Below, one piece after another: positions 1 to 8,714 of a DNA stretch of 64,000 nucleotides. The notes below the pieces were generated by a model. That model was not told the origin of the DNA and searched no databases. It was given only the letters and a program-made list of their open reading frames with translations. This DNA comes from Roseicyclus mahoneyensis (lineage in GTDB: Bacteria; Pseudomonadota; Alphaproteobacteria; Rhodobacterales; Rhodobacteraceae), in assembly GCF_003148775.1 (NCBI RefSeq), contig NZ_QGGW01000002.1, forward strand, positions 248,001 to 312,000, written 5' to 3'. How positions within the stretch are numbered: position 1 is the stretch's first letter; each line of letters begins with the position of its first letter. A program made the position numbers and the translations under genes.

Positions 1-1
1 A

Positions 2-973
2 GTTCTTGCCTATGCCGCGATTGGCGTGGGGGTCGGCGCCTCGGGCACGTCGCTGCTGGCACTGCTGGCCACGTCCACCGCGCCGCACCGTCGCCCTGCC
101 GCGGCAACGATCACATGGCTGATGATGATCTTCGGCATCGCCGTGACGGCGGGGGTGTCGGGCCAGTTCCTCGACCCCTACACGCCCCTGCGTCTGATGG
201 AAGTCGTCGGCGTCGTCACCTTGGGCGCCTTTGTCGTCACCTGCCTTGCCGTCCATGGGATCGAGCGCCGCGTCATCGCCCGGCCCGAAGGCCAGAGCGC
301 CCCGTTCCTTGACGGCATGCGCGAGGTTTGGGCCGAACCCAAGGCCCGGATGTTCACCTTGTTCGTCTTTTTAAGCATGACCGCCTATTTCATGCAGGAA
401 CTGATCCTGGAACCCTATGCCGGCCTCGTCTTCGGCTTCACGCCCGGCCAGTCGACCACGCTGTCGGGCGCGCAGAATGGCGGGGTTTTTCTTGGCATGG
501 TCGTGGTCGGCATCGCGGGCACCGCGCTCAGGCTCTTCACGCTCAAGACATGGGTGGTGGCTGGCTGCATCGGGTCGGCGGCGTCGCTTGTGGGTATTTC
601 GGCGCTGGGCCAGATCGGGCCAACCGCACCCTTGCTGCCTGCTGTCGTCACGATGGGCTTTTTCAACGGCATGTTCGCGGTCGCGGCGATCGGCAGCATG
701 ATGGCGCTGGCCGGCGAGGGACGCGAGGCGCGCGAAGGCACGCGGATGGGCCTGTGGGGTGCCGCGCAGGCCATCGCCGCTGGCTTTGGCGGATTGGCGG
801 GCGCCGCGTTGGCCGATCTGGCGCGGCTTGTTACCGATGACGCCTCGGCCTTTGGCGCCGTGTTCACGTTCGAGGCCCTTCTTTACCTTGCAGCCGCCGT
901 CATGGCGCTGCGGGTGATGGAGGGCAAAACATCCATGTCGCCCCAGACCGGCGCGACGGTTCCGGGGGAATGA
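2..973 (+). CDS. PucC/LhaA-family MFS-type (bacteriochlorophyll delivery) membrane protein, 5'-truncated
   Basis: The reading frame is open from base 2 to the stop at 971-973, so the N-terminus lies upstream of the window; the GTG at 26 is internal. About 323 residues are visible, with repeated hydrophobic helices, glycine-rich turns and the basic inter-helix loops of an MFS-like fold. The position directly before bchP matches the ORF428/bch2 gene of Rhodobacter clusters, a PucC/LhaA relative of the bacteriochlorophyll delivery group thought to help insert pigment into antenna proteins. That family assignment rests on fold and context, since I cannot run a search. The stop overlaps the bchP start (ATGA), so the two are probably translationally coupled. 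bchG would be expected just upstream. Confidence 0.8.
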   Translation, partial: VLAYAAIGVGVGASGTSLLALLATSTAPHRRPAAATITWLMMIFGIAVTAGVSGQFLDPYTPLRLMEVVGVVTLGAFVVTCLAVHGIERRVIARPEGQSAPFLDGMREVWAEPKARMFTLFVFLSMTAYFMQELILEPYAGLVFGFTPGQSTTLSGAQNGGVFLGMVVVGIAGTALRLFTLKTWVVAGCIGSAASLVGISALGQIGPTAPLLPAVVTMGFFNGMFAVAAIGSMMALAGEGREAREGTRMGLWGAAQAIAAGFGGLAGAALADLARLVTDDASAFGAVFTFEALLYLAAAVMALRVMEGKTSMSPQTGATVPGE

Positions 974-2157
974 CCATGAAATACGATGTCGTTGTCGTGG
1001 GCGGCGGCCCCTCGGGCGCAACAGCCGCCGAGGATCTGGCGCGCTCCGGGCACAAGGTGGCGATGATCGACCGCGCAGGCCGGATCAAGCCCTGCGGCGG
1101 TGCGATCCCGCCCCGCCTGATCCGTGATTTCCACATTCCGGACGATCAACTGGTCGCAAAGATCACGACTGCGCGCATGATCTCGCCCACCGGCCGCCGC
1201 GTCGACATCCCGATCGAAAACGGCTTTGTCGGCATGGTCGACCGGGAGCATTTCGACGAATTCCTGCGGGTGCGCGCGCAAGCGGCTGGCGCGGAGCGCG
1301 TGACCGGCACCTATACCAAGATCACCCGCGACAAGGACGGGACGCACGTCCACTACCGCGACAAGGCCAGCGGCGAGGATCGGGCACTGACCACCAAGCT
1401 TGTGATCGGCGCCGATGGCGCGCGCTCGAACGTTGCGCGCACGGAAATCAAGGACGGCGACAAGATCCCTTATGTCATCGCTTACCATGAAATCGTCGAG
1501 GCCCCCGGCCCCCGCGGGGACTATCACCCCGACCGCTGCGACGTGATCTATGACGGACGCATCAGCCCCGATTTCTACGGCTGGGTGTTTCCGCATGGCA
1601 AATCGGCCAGCATCGGGATGGGAAGCTTCCTGAAGGAGGTGGATCTGAAGAAGGCCACTGCCGATCTGCGCGAAGCCTCCGGCCTGACCGATTGCAAGAC
1701 CATCCGCAAGGAAGGCGCGCCGATCCCGCTGCGCCCGCTGGACGAATGGGACAACGGCCGCGACGTGGTGCTGGCGGGCGATGCCGCGGGCGTCGTGGCA
1801 CCGTCATCTGGCGAAGGGATCTACTATGCCATGGTTGGCGGCCGCGTCGCTGCGATTGCAGCGGCGACCAAGCTGCAGACCGGGATGATCAAAGACCTGC
1901 AACTTGCCCGTAAGCTGTTCATGCGGGAGCATAAATCGGTCTTCAAGGTGTTGGGCGCGATGCAAAACGCCTATTACAAATCCGACGAACGCCGGGAACG
2001 CTTCGTGTCGCTGTGCCATGATGTCGACGTTCAGCGCCTGACCTTCGAAGCCTACATGAACAAGGAGCTGGTCAAGGCGCGCCCGCTTGCCCATATCAAG
2101 ATCGGCATCAAGAACCTTGCCCATCTGACCGGCCTTGTGGCCCCGACACACGTATGA
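970..2157 (+). CDS. bchP: Geranylgeranyl diphosphate/geranylgeranyl-bacteriochlorophyll reductase
   Basis: This 395-residue flavoprotein reduces the geranylgeranyl tail of bacteriochlorophyll a to phytyl, the last step of pigment synthesis, at the inner membrane. The FAD-binding Rossmann motif GGGPSG is at residues 11-16, the ChlP/BchP-type PCGG segment is at 41-44, and the second FAD motif LAGDAAG is at 268-274, followed by the conserved SSGEGI stretch. The ATG at 970 overlaps the preceding stop, and a second ATG two codons on is an equally possible start. The next gene, idi, begins inside its stop codon, giving a compact pucC-like/bchP/idi operon. Length and motif order are normal for the family. 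Confidence 0.93.
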   Translation: MTMKYDVVVVGGGPSGATAAEDLARSGHKVAMIDRAGRIKPCGGAIPPRLIRDFHIPDDQLVAKITTARMISPTGRRVDIPIENGFVGMVDREHFDEFLRVRAQAAGAERVTGTYTKITRDKDGTHVHYRDKASGEDRALTTKLVIGADGARSNVARTEIKDGDKIPYVIAYHEIVEAPGPRGDYHPDRCDVIYDGRISPDFYGWVFPHGKSASIGMGSFLKEVDLKKATADLREASGLTDCKTIRKEGAPIPLRPLDEWDNGRDVVLAGDAAGVVAPSSGEGIYYAMVGGRVAAIAAATKLQTGMIKDLQLARKLFMREHKSVFKVLGAMQNAYYKSDERRERFVSLCHDVDVQRLTFEAYMNKELVKARPLAHIKIGIKNLAHLTGLVAPTHV

Positions 2158-2675
2158 CCGACATGATCCCGGCCTGGGTGAACGGCATATTGACCCCTGT
2201 GGAAAAACTGGAGGCCCATCAAAAGGGCATCCGGCACAAGGCGATTTCCGTTTTTCTGATGCGCGGCGACAAAGTGCTTCTGCAAAGGCGAGCCATGGGA
2301 AAGTATCACACCCCTGGGTTGTGGGCCAACACCTGCTGTACCCATCCACATTGGGGAGAAACGGCATTGGACTGTGCAACGCGCAGACTGGATCAGGAGT
2401 TGGGGATTGTTGATATCGCGCTGACTTTTCGCGATACGGTTGAGTATCGCGCCGATGTCGGCAGCGGGCTGATCGAACACGAAGTTGTGGATATCTTTGT
2501 GGGCGAAATGCCCCAAGGTCAGGAACCTGCGCCAAATCCCGACGAGGTCATGGACACGATCTGGCAACCCCTGCCCGACCTGATGCGCACGGTGGTCGAG
2601 AACCCCAAGGGTTTCACCCCTTGGCTGCAGATTTACCTCCGCGACCACGCCGGCGTGATCTTTCTCGACGCCTGA
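2154..2675 (+). CDS. idi: Isopentenyl-diphosphate delta-isomerase, type I
   Basis: Idi (173 residues) interconverts isopentenyl and dimethylallyl diphosphate, supplying the allylic starter for carotenoids, the phytyl tail and quinones. It is a Nudix-fold enzyme. The catalytic cysteine is in the segment NTCCTHPHWGE (residues 59-69) and the acidic pair is in LIEHE (106-110), both matching the type I isomerase active site. The start overlaps the bchP stop by 4 nt (ATGA). The gene ends at 2675 and a strong hairpin terminator follows. An idi gene beside bchP is known from Rhodobacter photosynthesis clusters, so the placement is expected. Confidence 0.93.
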   Translation: MTDMIPAWVNGILTPVEKLEAHQKGIRHKAISVFLMRGDKVLLQRRAMGKYHTPGLWANTCCTHPHWGETALDCATRRLDQELGIVDIALTFRDTVEYRADVGSGLIEHEVVDIFVGEMPQGQEPAPNPDEVMDTIWQPLPDLMRTVVENPKGFTPWLQIYLRDHAGVIFLDA

Positions 2676-2698
2676 CGCACCGCACCGAAAGCCTGTTG

Positions 2699-2725
2699 GC
2701 CCGCGCTGTTACGCGCGGGCTTTTT
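2699..2725 (+). terminator. Rho-independent terminator after idi, overlapping the 3' end of dxs
   Basis: A perfect 8-bp inverted repeat, GCCCGCGC (2699-2706) and GCGCGGGC (2713-2720), with a 6-nt loop is followed by five T on the + strand. The same bases encode the last codons and stop of the convergent dxs, whose TAA lies in the loop. There is no T-run on the minus strand, so it should act mainly on the idi transcript. Confidence 0.8.
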
Positions 2726-4628
2726 CGTGGATCGTTGCCACGCCAAGCGCATCCAGCGCGGCGGCGGCGATATCCTGTGCCGTCAGGCCTGCATCGGCAT
2801 ACATGTCGGCAGGGCTGGCCTGATCGATGAAGCGGTCAGGCAGGTGCAGGGTGCGGATCGCGACCCCCCCGTCCAGTTGTCCGGTCGCCGCCAGATGGTG
2901 GAGAACGATGGCGCCAAAGCCAAGCATCGCGCCCTGTTCGACTGTGACAAGCGCGGAATGACCGGCGACCAGACGGTCCACCAGATCGGCATCCAGCGGC
3001 TTGGCAAAGCGCGCGTCGGCGATGGTGACGCTCAACCCCCGCGCCTCAAGCGCGCGGGCAGCGTCGGTGGCCTCGGCCAGATGTGCGCCGAAGCTCAGGA
3101 TCGCGACGTCGCGGCCGTCTTGCAGGATACGGCCTTTGCCAATCTCCAGCACTGCTCCCTTTTCCGGCATGGCCACGCCGGTGCCCTCCCCCCGCGGATA
3201 GCGCAGGGCAATGGGTCCGCTGTCATGGGCTGCGGCGGTGGCCATCATGTGGACCATCTCGGCCTCATCGGCGCAGGCCATGACGGTCATGTTGGGCAAA
3301 GCTGCGAGATAGCCGATGTCAAAGGCGCCCGCGTGGGTCGGCCCATCGGCCCCCACCAGCCCGGCGCGGTCGATCATGAAACGGACGGGCAGGTTTTGCA
3401 GCGCGACGTCATGCACGACTTGGTCATAACCGCGCTGCAAGAAGCTGGAATAGATCGCGCAGAACGGCTTCATGCCGCCTGCCGCCATTCCAGCGGCAAA
3501 GGTCACGGCATGCTGTTCTGCGATTCCCACGTCGAAAACGCGCCCCGGCATCGCCTTTTGCAAGATGTTGAGGCCGGTGCCGCCGGGCATCGCAGCGGTG
3601 ATGCCGACAATGGCAGAATCCGTCTCGGCATGGCGTAGCAGACACTGACCAAAGACATTGGTGTAGGCGGGCGCATTGGGTGTCGATTTCTTCTGCACGC
3701 CGGTCGCGACGTCGAACTTGTTCACGCCGTGATAGCAGTCGTCCGACAGTTCGGCAGGGGCATAGCCCTTGCCCTTGACGGTGACGGCATGGATCAGCAC
3801 CGGGCCGGTGGCGCGCGCCTTGGCCGAGCGAAGCACGTTGAGCAATTGCCCCATGTCATGCCCATCGACCGGGCCAATGTAGGTAAAGCCCAGATGTTCA
3901 AAGAGCGTCGCGGATTTGGGGTGGCCAGTGACCAGCTCGCGCGCGCGCTCCGCGCCCTGACGCAGAGGTTCGGGCAGATGCTGCGCGACGCCATCTGCGA
4001 TGTCGCGCAAGGCAGCCAGCGGCGAGTTCTTGGACAGGTTGGCCAGATAGCTCGACATCGCACCGGTGGGCGGTGCGATGGACATGTCGTTGTCGTTGAG
4101 GATGACGAAAAGGCGCCGACCGATATGGCCCGCGTTGTTCAGCGCCTCATAGGCCATGCCCGCGCTGATCGACCCGTCGCCGATGACGGCAATGGCGTCG
4201 CCCGTCGCCTGCCCCATCTCGCGCGCCATGGCAAAGCCCAGCGCCGCGGAAATGGAGGTGGACGAATGCGCCGCCCCGAAAGGGTCATAGTCGGATTCCG
4301 ACCGTTTGGTGAATCCGCTCAACCCGTCCTTCTGGCGCAGGGTGCGGATGCGGTCGCGGCGTCCGGTGACGATCTTGTGGGGGTAGCACTGGTGACCAAC
4401 ATCCCAGACCAGCTTGTCATAGGGGGTGTTGAACACCGCATGGATCGCCACGGTCAGCTCGACCACGCCGAGCGATGATCCCAAATGCCCGCCGGTTTCC
4501 GACACGGCCGAGATCGTCTCGGCGCGCAACTCGTCGGCGCATTGCTTGAGTTCGGCATCGGTCAGGCGTCGCAGGTCGGCCGGATAGGTCACGCGGTCAA
4601 GAACGGGGGTGTGGGGTCTGTCGGTCAT
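2709..4628 (-). CDS. dxs: 1-deoxy-D-xylulose-5-phosphate synthase
   Basis: Dxs (639 residues) is the TPP-dependent first enzyme of the MEP isoprenoid pathway, condensing pyruvate and glyceraldehyde 3-phosphate. Visible motifs are GHLGSS with the conserved His near residue 48, the AHSS segment near 120, the TPP/Mg motif [13 protein letters not shown] from about 150 ending in ILNDN, and the catalytic Glu in VGIAEQHA in the second half. The ATG at 4628 was chosen because it follows GGAGGG at a good distance, gives the usual family length, and places the conserved start correctly. The longer frame back to 4832 would add 68 unrelated residues overlapping pufC. The gene lies downstream of pufC in the same direction and converges on idi. 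Confidence 0.93.
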   Translation of the reverse strand: MTDRPHTPVLDRVTYPADLRRLTDAELKQCADELRAETISAVSETGGHLGSSLGVVELTVAIHAVFNTPYDKLVWDVGHQCYPHKIVTGRRDRIRTLRQKDGLSGFTKRSESDYDPFGAAHSSTSISAALGFAMAREMGQATGDAIAVIGDGSISAGMAYEALNNAGHIGRRLFVILNDNDMSIAPPTGAMSSYLANLSKNSPLAALRDIADGVAQHLPEPLRQGAERARELVTGHPKSATLFEHLGFTYIGPVDGHDMGQLLNVLRSAKARATGPVLIHAVTVKGKGYAPAELSDDCYHGVNKFDVATGVQKKSTPNAPAYTNVFGQCLLRHAETDSAIVGITAAMPGGTGLNILQKAMPGRVFDVGIAEQHAVTFAAGMAAGGMKPFCAIYSSFLQRGYDQVVHDVALQNLPVRFMIDRAGLVGADGPTHAGAFDIGYLAALPNMTVMACADEAEMVHMMATAAAHDSGPIALRYPRGEGTGVAMPEKGAVLEIGKGRILQDGRDVAILSFGAHLAEATDAARALEARGLSVTIADARFAKPLDADLVDRLVAGHSALVTVEQGAMLGFGAIVLHHLAATGQLDGGVAIRTLHLPDRFIDQASPADMYADAGLTAQDIAAAALDALGVATIHEKARA

Positions 4629-4737
4629 TCTGCGGCCCTCCCGAACCGGTGGAGTGAAGACGAAAGAACCGCGAACAGGGTCTGAACCTGCCCGCGGCTT
4701 CAGGAAACTTGCGATGGGACGCAAGGATTGGTCTGAG

Positions 4738-4766
4738 CCGGGGGCGGGGCGATTCCGCGCCCCCGG
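4738..4766 (-). terminator. GC-rich hairpin after pufC (possible puf operon 3' end or attenuator)
   Basis: A 9-bp perfect inverted repeat (4738-4746 with 4758-4766, CCGGGGGCG/CGCCCCCGG) has an 11-nt loop. It lies in the 172-nt gap between pufC and dxs. No T-run follows on the minus strand, so it may stabilise the puf mRNA 3' end rather than terminate transcription. A smaller 6-bp hairpin (4708-4725) lies further downstream. Confidence 0.4.
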
Positions 4767-4800
4767 TCGCAAGTGATATGGGCCGCGGCCCGCATCATCC

Positions 4801-5898
4801 CTACTCGAAAGCCGAATAGTCGGGTTCGCCATCCAGAACGGCCAGTTCGGGCCAGTTGCGGATCACGTTCAACCCGTTGAGCGGCTGCTGTTCGCCCTGA
4901 TGGCAGGTGCGGCAGGCCAGTTTCGGCACATCGGCATAGACCGGACCCAGCCGTTCCGCTGGCAGCACGTCCTGCAACGGCAGGATGTATTCGGCCAGCG
5001 TCTCTTGAACCATGATGATCCCAAGACCCGCGGTGGCCCATTGCGGGGTCACCTGGCTGGGGTCGTAGAACGCACGGGTATTGTGGCAGAAGGTGCAGTT
5101 CACGCCCAGAGAGTTCGAGAAGTAGTTCATGAAGGCATAGGTACGTTCGGTCTGCTGGATCAGCGGATCGCCCGGCTGGTTGGCGACGCGGCTTTCGAGG
5201 TCATGCACGTTGATGGCGGCATAATTCCCGTCGGCATCCGCCAGCAGGTAGGTCTCGAGGTAATCGGACGGCAGCGAGGTGAAGTTCGACACCATCGTCA
5301 CCCGGTTCTGGTTCGCCGACCATCCGGCCACGTTCGAATTGACCGGGCTGACCTGAAACCAGACGTTGTTCGGCACCGGCTGTCCGCGGTGGCAGGTGTA
5401 ACAGGTCACCCCTACCTCCGCGTTGGCCTGAACGTGCGCCGCCCAGTTCTGGTTGATGTTCTGGGTCATCTCGATCATCGAGTAAGCGACCGTCGTCTGG
5501 TAGCTGTCGTTGCCGGGCTCCAGAAGATCCGGAATTCCGGTCCAGTCGCGCATCGCCGTGACCAGACGCTCGTAGTTCTCGGGCGTCAGGTTGGCCAGCG
5601 ACGGCGGCACCCCCTCGGCGTCGCCCATAAGGGCGGCACCGTCGGCAGGCACGATCGGTTCCGAGGTAAAGAACCCCTCGACGTCGGGATACACGGCAAG
5701 ATCCGAGACGAACTCCTGAACATGCATACCCGTACCGCGCGGGCCGGTCTGTTGGCTTTCTGTGGGGAATGGCTGGCCAAAGCCCACGATCATCGCTGCA
5801 ACAAAGACGGCCGATCCAGCTACCCCGACCGCAATGGCAGGGCCAAAGATGTTGGTCGGATTGTCCTTGTTCCAGTTGTCAAACCACTTGGGAAACAT
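4801..5898 (-). CDS. pufC: Photosynthetic reaction centre cytochrome c subunit, triheme form
   Basis: PufC (365 residues) passes electrons from soluble cytochromes to the special pair on the periplasmic side of the reaction centre. Only three c-type haem motifs are present: CYTCH (166-170), CTFCH (268-272) and CRTCH (329-333). The region that normally carries the first CxxCH, after the RLVTAMRDW stretch (111-119), instead reads [11 protein letters not shown], with no cysteine. There is a hydrophobic N-terminal segment (about 20-40) but no lipobox Cys, so an uncleaved membrane anchor is likely. The ATG at 5898 has GGAGG within the end of pufM. A triheme PufC is known from Rhodovulum sulfidophilum; most relatives are tetraheme. 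Confidence 0.93.
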   Translation of the reverse strand: MFPKWFDNWNKDNPTNIFGPAIAVGVAGSAVFVAAMIVGFGQPFPTESQQTGPRGTGMHVQEFVSDLAVYPDVEGFFTSEPIVPADGAALMGDAEGVPPSLANLTPENYERLVTAMRDWTGIPDLLEPGNDSYQTTVAYSMIEMTQNINQNWAAHVQANAEVGVTCYTCHRGQPVPNNVWFQVSPVNSNVAGWSANQNRVTMVSNFTSLPSDYLETYLLADADGNYAAINVHDLESRVANQPGDPLIQQTERTYAFMNYFSNSLGVNCTFCHNTRAFYDPSQVTPQWATAGLGIIMVQETLAEYILPLQDVLPAERLGPVYADVPKLACRTCHQGEQQPLNGLNVIRNWPELAVLDGEPDYSAFE

Positions 5899-5901
5899 GG
5901 T

Positions 5902-6906
5902 TCAGTTACCTCCCGGCGCGATGCCGCCAAAGTCGGCGTAGGTACCATAGGCCTCATAGCCATAGTCGCCGAGATATTCGGGGGCGAAGTTGTGTTCGAT
6001 GGCCCAGATGAACCAGTTGTCCACGACCGTGCCGGTCAGAAGGATACCGATGCCGCCGGTGATCGGGGTCAGGACCGCGAACCACCAAGCCCAGCGGTGG
6101 ATGCCTTCCATCGTGGCGTTGAAGCCCATCGTCCAGCGCCAGAACAGGCCGGCGCGTTCGGATGCCGTGCCGCGGTCGTAGATCTGTTCCAGTTCCCGGT
6201 CGCCGCCATAGCGGGAGACGGCAAGGATGGTCGCGCCATGCATGGCGAACAGCAGGACGGAGCCATAGAGGAACACGATCGAAAGCGCATGGAACGGGTT
6301 GTAGTAGAGGTTTCCGTAGCGGATCGAGAAGGCGGTCGTCCAGTCAAGGTGCGGGAAGATGCCGTAGGGCACCGCCTCGGACCAAGACCCCATCAGGATG
6401 GGACGGAACAAGCCCAGCACGAGGAAGAGCCAGATCGCGGCAAGGAAAGCCCAGGCGATGTGTTTGCCCATCTTGTGCTGTGCCGCCAGCAGGTAGGTGC
6501 GGACCCACCACATCATGACCGAGATCAACAAGAAGAAGCTCGAGATGATGTACCAGCCGCCGTCATTGAGCGGTGGCATGCGCAGGCCCCATTCCGGGCC
6601 CGGCGGTTCCAGCGCCAGCCAGAACAGCTGGCGCACGAATTCGGGGATCGACCACCCGACCTGTGACAGCATGTTCAGACCGACGATGTTGAACCAGAGC
6701 GTGCCGGTGGCAAGGCTGATGACACCGGCCCAGCCCAGATAGATCGGTCCGATCTGCGCATTGCCGAGCCAGCCGGCCAAGTTGGAGAAGGTCGCGGTCT
6801 TGGTGCGCTCTCCTCCCTGGATGTTGTCGGCCAGTTCCATGCCCATCTCGGGCTCGCCTCGCACCTGCACCTGAGTGAAGATGTTTTGATATTCGAAGTA
6901 GGCCAT
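5902..6906 (-). CDS. pufM: Photosynthetic reaction centre M subunit
   Basis: PufM (334 residues) is one of the two pigment-binding core subunits, with five transmembrane helices. Ligands align with R. sphaeroides M at an offset of four: His186 in IFPHLDW and His206 in NPFHALS for bacteriochlorophyll, and His223 (AMHGATI), Glu238 (GGDRELEQ) and His270 (EGIHRW) for the non-haem iron. The start overlaps the pufL stop by one base (TAATG). pufC follows directly, and no pufX is present, as expected for species that carry pufC at this position. Confidence 0.97.
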   Translation of the reverse strand: MAYFEYQNIFTQVQVRGEPEMGMELADNIQGGERTKTATFSNLAGWLGNAQIGPIYLGWAGVISLATGTLWFNIVGLNMLSQVGWSIPEFVRQLFWLALEPPGPEWGLRMPPLNDGGWYIISSFFLLISVMMWWVRTYLLAAQHKMGKHIAWAFLAAIWLFLVLGLFRPILMGSWSEAVPYGIFPHLDWTTAFSIRYGNLYYNPFHALSIVFLYGSVLLFAMHGATILAVSRYGGDRELEQIYDRGTASERAGLFWRWTMGFNATMEGIHRWAWWFAVLTPITGGIGILLTGTVVDNWFIWAIEHNFAPEYLGDYGYEAYGTYADFGGIAPGGN

Positions 6907-7808
6907 TACTGGGTCCCCCCGACGACTGCCGGTGCATTCGCACCGTAGGTCTCAAGATAGGTGGAGGTGTGAACCGGGCCGGCGTCGGGCCAGATCGGCA
7001 GGGTCAACCACCAGTTCCACCACTCGGGCCAGCCGGATGTCCAGACCGGGCCGGAGATGATGATACAGACTGCGCTCCAGAACCCAGCGTTCAGCGCCAG
7101 CAGAAGACCAACGCGGTGAATGCCCAGCGTACCGATCGAATAGCCGATGAAGTCGCGGAAAAAGGTGTCCTCGTGATCGGGCGTCTTGGCTTCCTCACCC
7201 TTTTCGGGATTGGCCGCCGACAAGATGAGTCCACCGTGCAACGCAAGTGCGAAGGTCGTCGCGAAGAAGAACGACACCGCGATCATATGCGCCGGGTTGT
7301 AATGGAAGTGCAGGTAGGCGTAGCCGACGTTTGACACCCAGTCGAGGTGGCTGAAGATGCCATAGGGAAAACCGTGACCCCAGGCGCCCATCAGAAGCGG
7401 GCGGAACACCACGAGTGTTACATAGGCGAAAATCGCAACGCCGAAAGCGATGGGAACATGATAGCCCATGCCCAGTTTGCGGCTGATCTCGACCTCGCGC
7501 AGCGCCCAGGACACGAAGGCCCCGATCGCGCAGAAGGTGATGATCTGCCAAAGACCGCCCTCCATGAGCGGCGCGAACCCGAGCCCGTAGCTCAGATCAG
7601 GGGGCGCGATGTTGATCGTCCAGGGGTTGAAGTTGCCATCCATGGCAGCTCCCCAGAAGATCAGGATCGTGCCCAAAAGGGCGAAAAACGCTGTCGTCAC
7701 TCCGAAGAAGCCCACGTAGAAAGGCCCCACCCAGAAATCGAACAGATCGCCGCCAATCAGCGTCCCTCCGCGGACGCGATATTTTTTTTCGAAGCTTAGC
7801 AAAGCCAT
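6906..7808 (-). CDS. pufL: Photosynthetic reaction centre L subunit
   Basis: PufL (300 residues) forms the electron-active branch of the type II reaction centre. Pigment and iron ligands are visible: His154 (IFSHLDWV), His174 (NPAHMIA), His191 (ALHGG) and His231 (GIHRVG). It is roughly 15-25 residues longer than textbook L subunits because of a charged loop at about 201-215 and a C-terminal tail after LPIWPD. The ATG at 7808 follows GGAG at about 8 nt. It is transcribed after pufBA, with two hairpins in the intervening 144 nt. Confidence 0.97.
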   Translation of the reverse strand: MALLSFEKKYRVRGGTLIGGDLFDFWVGPFYVGFFGVTTAFFALLGTILIFWGAAMDGNFNPWTINIAPPDLSYGLGFAPLMEGGLWQIITFCAIGAFVSWALREVEISRKLGMGYHVPIAFGVAIFAYVTLVVFRPLLMGAWGHGFPYGIFSHLDWVSNVGYAYLHFHYNPAHMIAVSFFFATTFALALHGGLILSAANPEKGEEAKTPDHEDTFFRDFIGYSIGTLGIHRVGLLLALNAGFWSAVCIIISGPVWTSGWPEWWNWWLTLPIWPDAGPVHTSTYLETYGANAPAVVGGTQ

Positions 7809-7877
7809 GCGTCTGTCTCCGCGTTCGGCGGCGTCAACGGGCAGTGCCGGTCAGCCGTCAGTCAAATCAATCGGATC

Positions 7878-7912
7878 GCTGCGGGCGGGACGACATCCGC
7901 GCCGCCCGCAGC
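7878..7912 (-). other. pufA-pufL intercistronic stem-loop
   Basis: An 11-bp perfect inverted repeat (7878-7888 with 7902-7912) has a 13-nt loop, between the pufA stop and pufL. In Rhodobacter, stem-loops at this place protect the upstream pufBA mRNA from 3' exonucleases and give excess antenna over reaction-centre protein. The position and strength fit that role; the function here is inferred. Confidence 0.75.
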
Positions 7913-7923
7913 AAGACTGTTCC

Positions 7924-7938
7924 GCGCCCATCGGGCGC
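7924..7938 (-). other. Second, smaller hairpin just after pufA
   Basis: GCGCCC (7924-7929) and GGGCGC (7933-7938) form a 6-bp stem with a 3-nt loop, 14 nt downstream of the pufA stop. With the larger stem at 7878-7912 it forms the tandem hairpin pattern expected for puf mRNA segmental stability. Confidence 0.5.
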
Positions 7939-7952
7939 AGATGCAGGTCAGA

Positions 7953-8117
7953 TCAGCCGCCGAAGCCGGCGGTTGCTGCTGCGGACTCGAACCAGTTCAG
8001 GCCCGACGACAGAACCACCAGGTGGATCATCGCCGCGAGAAGGAACAGGAAGACGCCCTGAGCCACGAACACGCGGCGGGGGTCGAAAATGAGCCAGATC
8101 TTGTAGAACTTAGCCAT
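7953..8117 (-). CDS. pufA: Light-harvesting 1 (B870) alpha subunit
   Basis: This 54-residue antenna peptide was read directly from the minus strand. It begins [15 protein letters not shown], the typical LH1-alpha cytoplasmic N-terminus, has one transmembrane helix (about 16-38) with the bacteriochlorophyll-ligand His32 in AAMIHLVVL, and ends in a short Ala/Gly tail. AAGGAG precedes the ATG. It lies 14 nt after pufB and is followed by the stem-loops that separate it from pufL. The order B-A-L-M-C is the standard puf arrangement. Confidence 0.96.
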   Translation of the reverse strand: MAKFYKIWLIFDPRRVFVAQGVFLFLLAAMIHLVVLSSGLNWFESAAATAGFGG

Positions 8118-8131
8118 GATTTAGCTCCTTC

Positions 8132-8281
8132 TCAGAACCAGGGTGCCCAGATGTACGTGGCAAGGTGAGCGACAAGGGCGACGGCCGAAAACAGCCAGAG
8201 CCCGCTCATGTATACCGCGTGCAGCTCTTGAGCCTGCTCGTCAGTAAGACCTGTGAAAGACAGGTCGGAATTATCAGCCAT
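8132..8281 (-). CDS. pufB: Light-harvesting 1 (B870) beta subunit
   Basis: This 49-residue antenna peptide has an acidic N-terminal half with the LH-beta pattern [19 protein letters not shown] (11-29), a single membrane helix, the bacteriochlorophyll-ligand His39 in [10 protein letters not shown], and a C-terminal APWF. A strong ribosome site (GGAGGAAA) precedes the ATG at 8281. It is the first structural antenna gene of the puf operon and is preceded by a 214-nt leader containing hairpins after pufQ. Confidence 0.96.
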   Translation of the reverse strand: MADNSDLSFTGLTDEQAQELHAVYMSGLWLFSAVALVAHLATYIWAPWF

Positions 8282-8311
8282 TTAACTTTCCTCCGGAACG
8301 TTAGACCGATG

Positions 8312-8358
8312 CCGCGAACCCCGCGGCCGGGCCCCGACAAGGCCTCATGCCCTGTCGG
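8312..8358 (-). other. Hairpins in the pufQ-pufB intercistronic leader
   Basis: The 214 nt between pufQ and pufB (8282-8495) hold no gene. Two stem-loops are visible. 8334-8343 pairs with 8349-8358 (CCGACAAGGC/GCCCTGTCGG, one wobble, 5-nt loop). Nearer the pufB ribosome site, CCGCG/CGCGG (8312-8316 with 8322-8326) has a 5-nt loop. In Rhodobacter this region is where puf mRNA is processed and the 5' end of pufB mRNA is protected; the same role is inferred here. Confidence 0.5.
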
Positions 8359-8495
8359 CCATTCGCCCCACCCCGGTCGCCCGGGATGTGGCAAATTCAG
8401 TATCGGCTCCGGTCGTCACGCCGAGTGTGTCTTGCGGTCCGACTGCCCACCTGTGGTCTGACGACAGGCTCTAGCGGGCAGGTCAGACCCGAAAT

Positions 8496-8714
8496 TCAGG
8501 CCGAAAAGATCATCGGTGTGATGATCCGCGCCTGGCTCCAGGCGCGCTTGATCGGTCCCTTGTCGGTCAGGCCCCCCTGACGGATCGCGGCGAGCGCCCA
8601 AGTGATGGTCGCCAGCGGCAAGGTCGCCAGGAAAATGATCCCGAAGTAGATCATGAACTCGGTCTTGGGCTGTTTGTGCCGCGCGACCGGGTGGTCGGAG
8701 GTGAAGTCCGTCAT
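8496..8714 (-). CDS. pufQ: PufQ, bacteriochlorophyll-related regulatory/carrier protein
   Basis: This small 72-residue protein has a polar N-terminus, one membrane helix (about 20-44) and a basic C-terminal tail. It sits between bchZ and pufB, the defining location of pufQ. In R. capsulatus, PufQ is needed for normal bacteriochlorophyll levels and is proposed to stimulate or carry tetrapyrrole intermediates. The ATG at 8714 overlaps the bchZ stop (ATGA), so translation is probably coupled. The longer upstream reading frame was rejected because it runs inside bchZ. Assignment rests on size, membrane topology and synteny. Confidence 0.85.
   Translation of the reverse strand: MTDFTSDHPVARHKQPKTEFMIYFGIIFLATLPLATITWALAAIRQGGLTDKGPIKRAWSQARIITPMIFSA

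Noticed and set aside
4629-4832. Extended N-terminus of dxs to 4832
   Set aside because: It overlaps the end of pufC and adds 68 residues unlike any Dxs; the ATG at 4628 has a good ribosome site.
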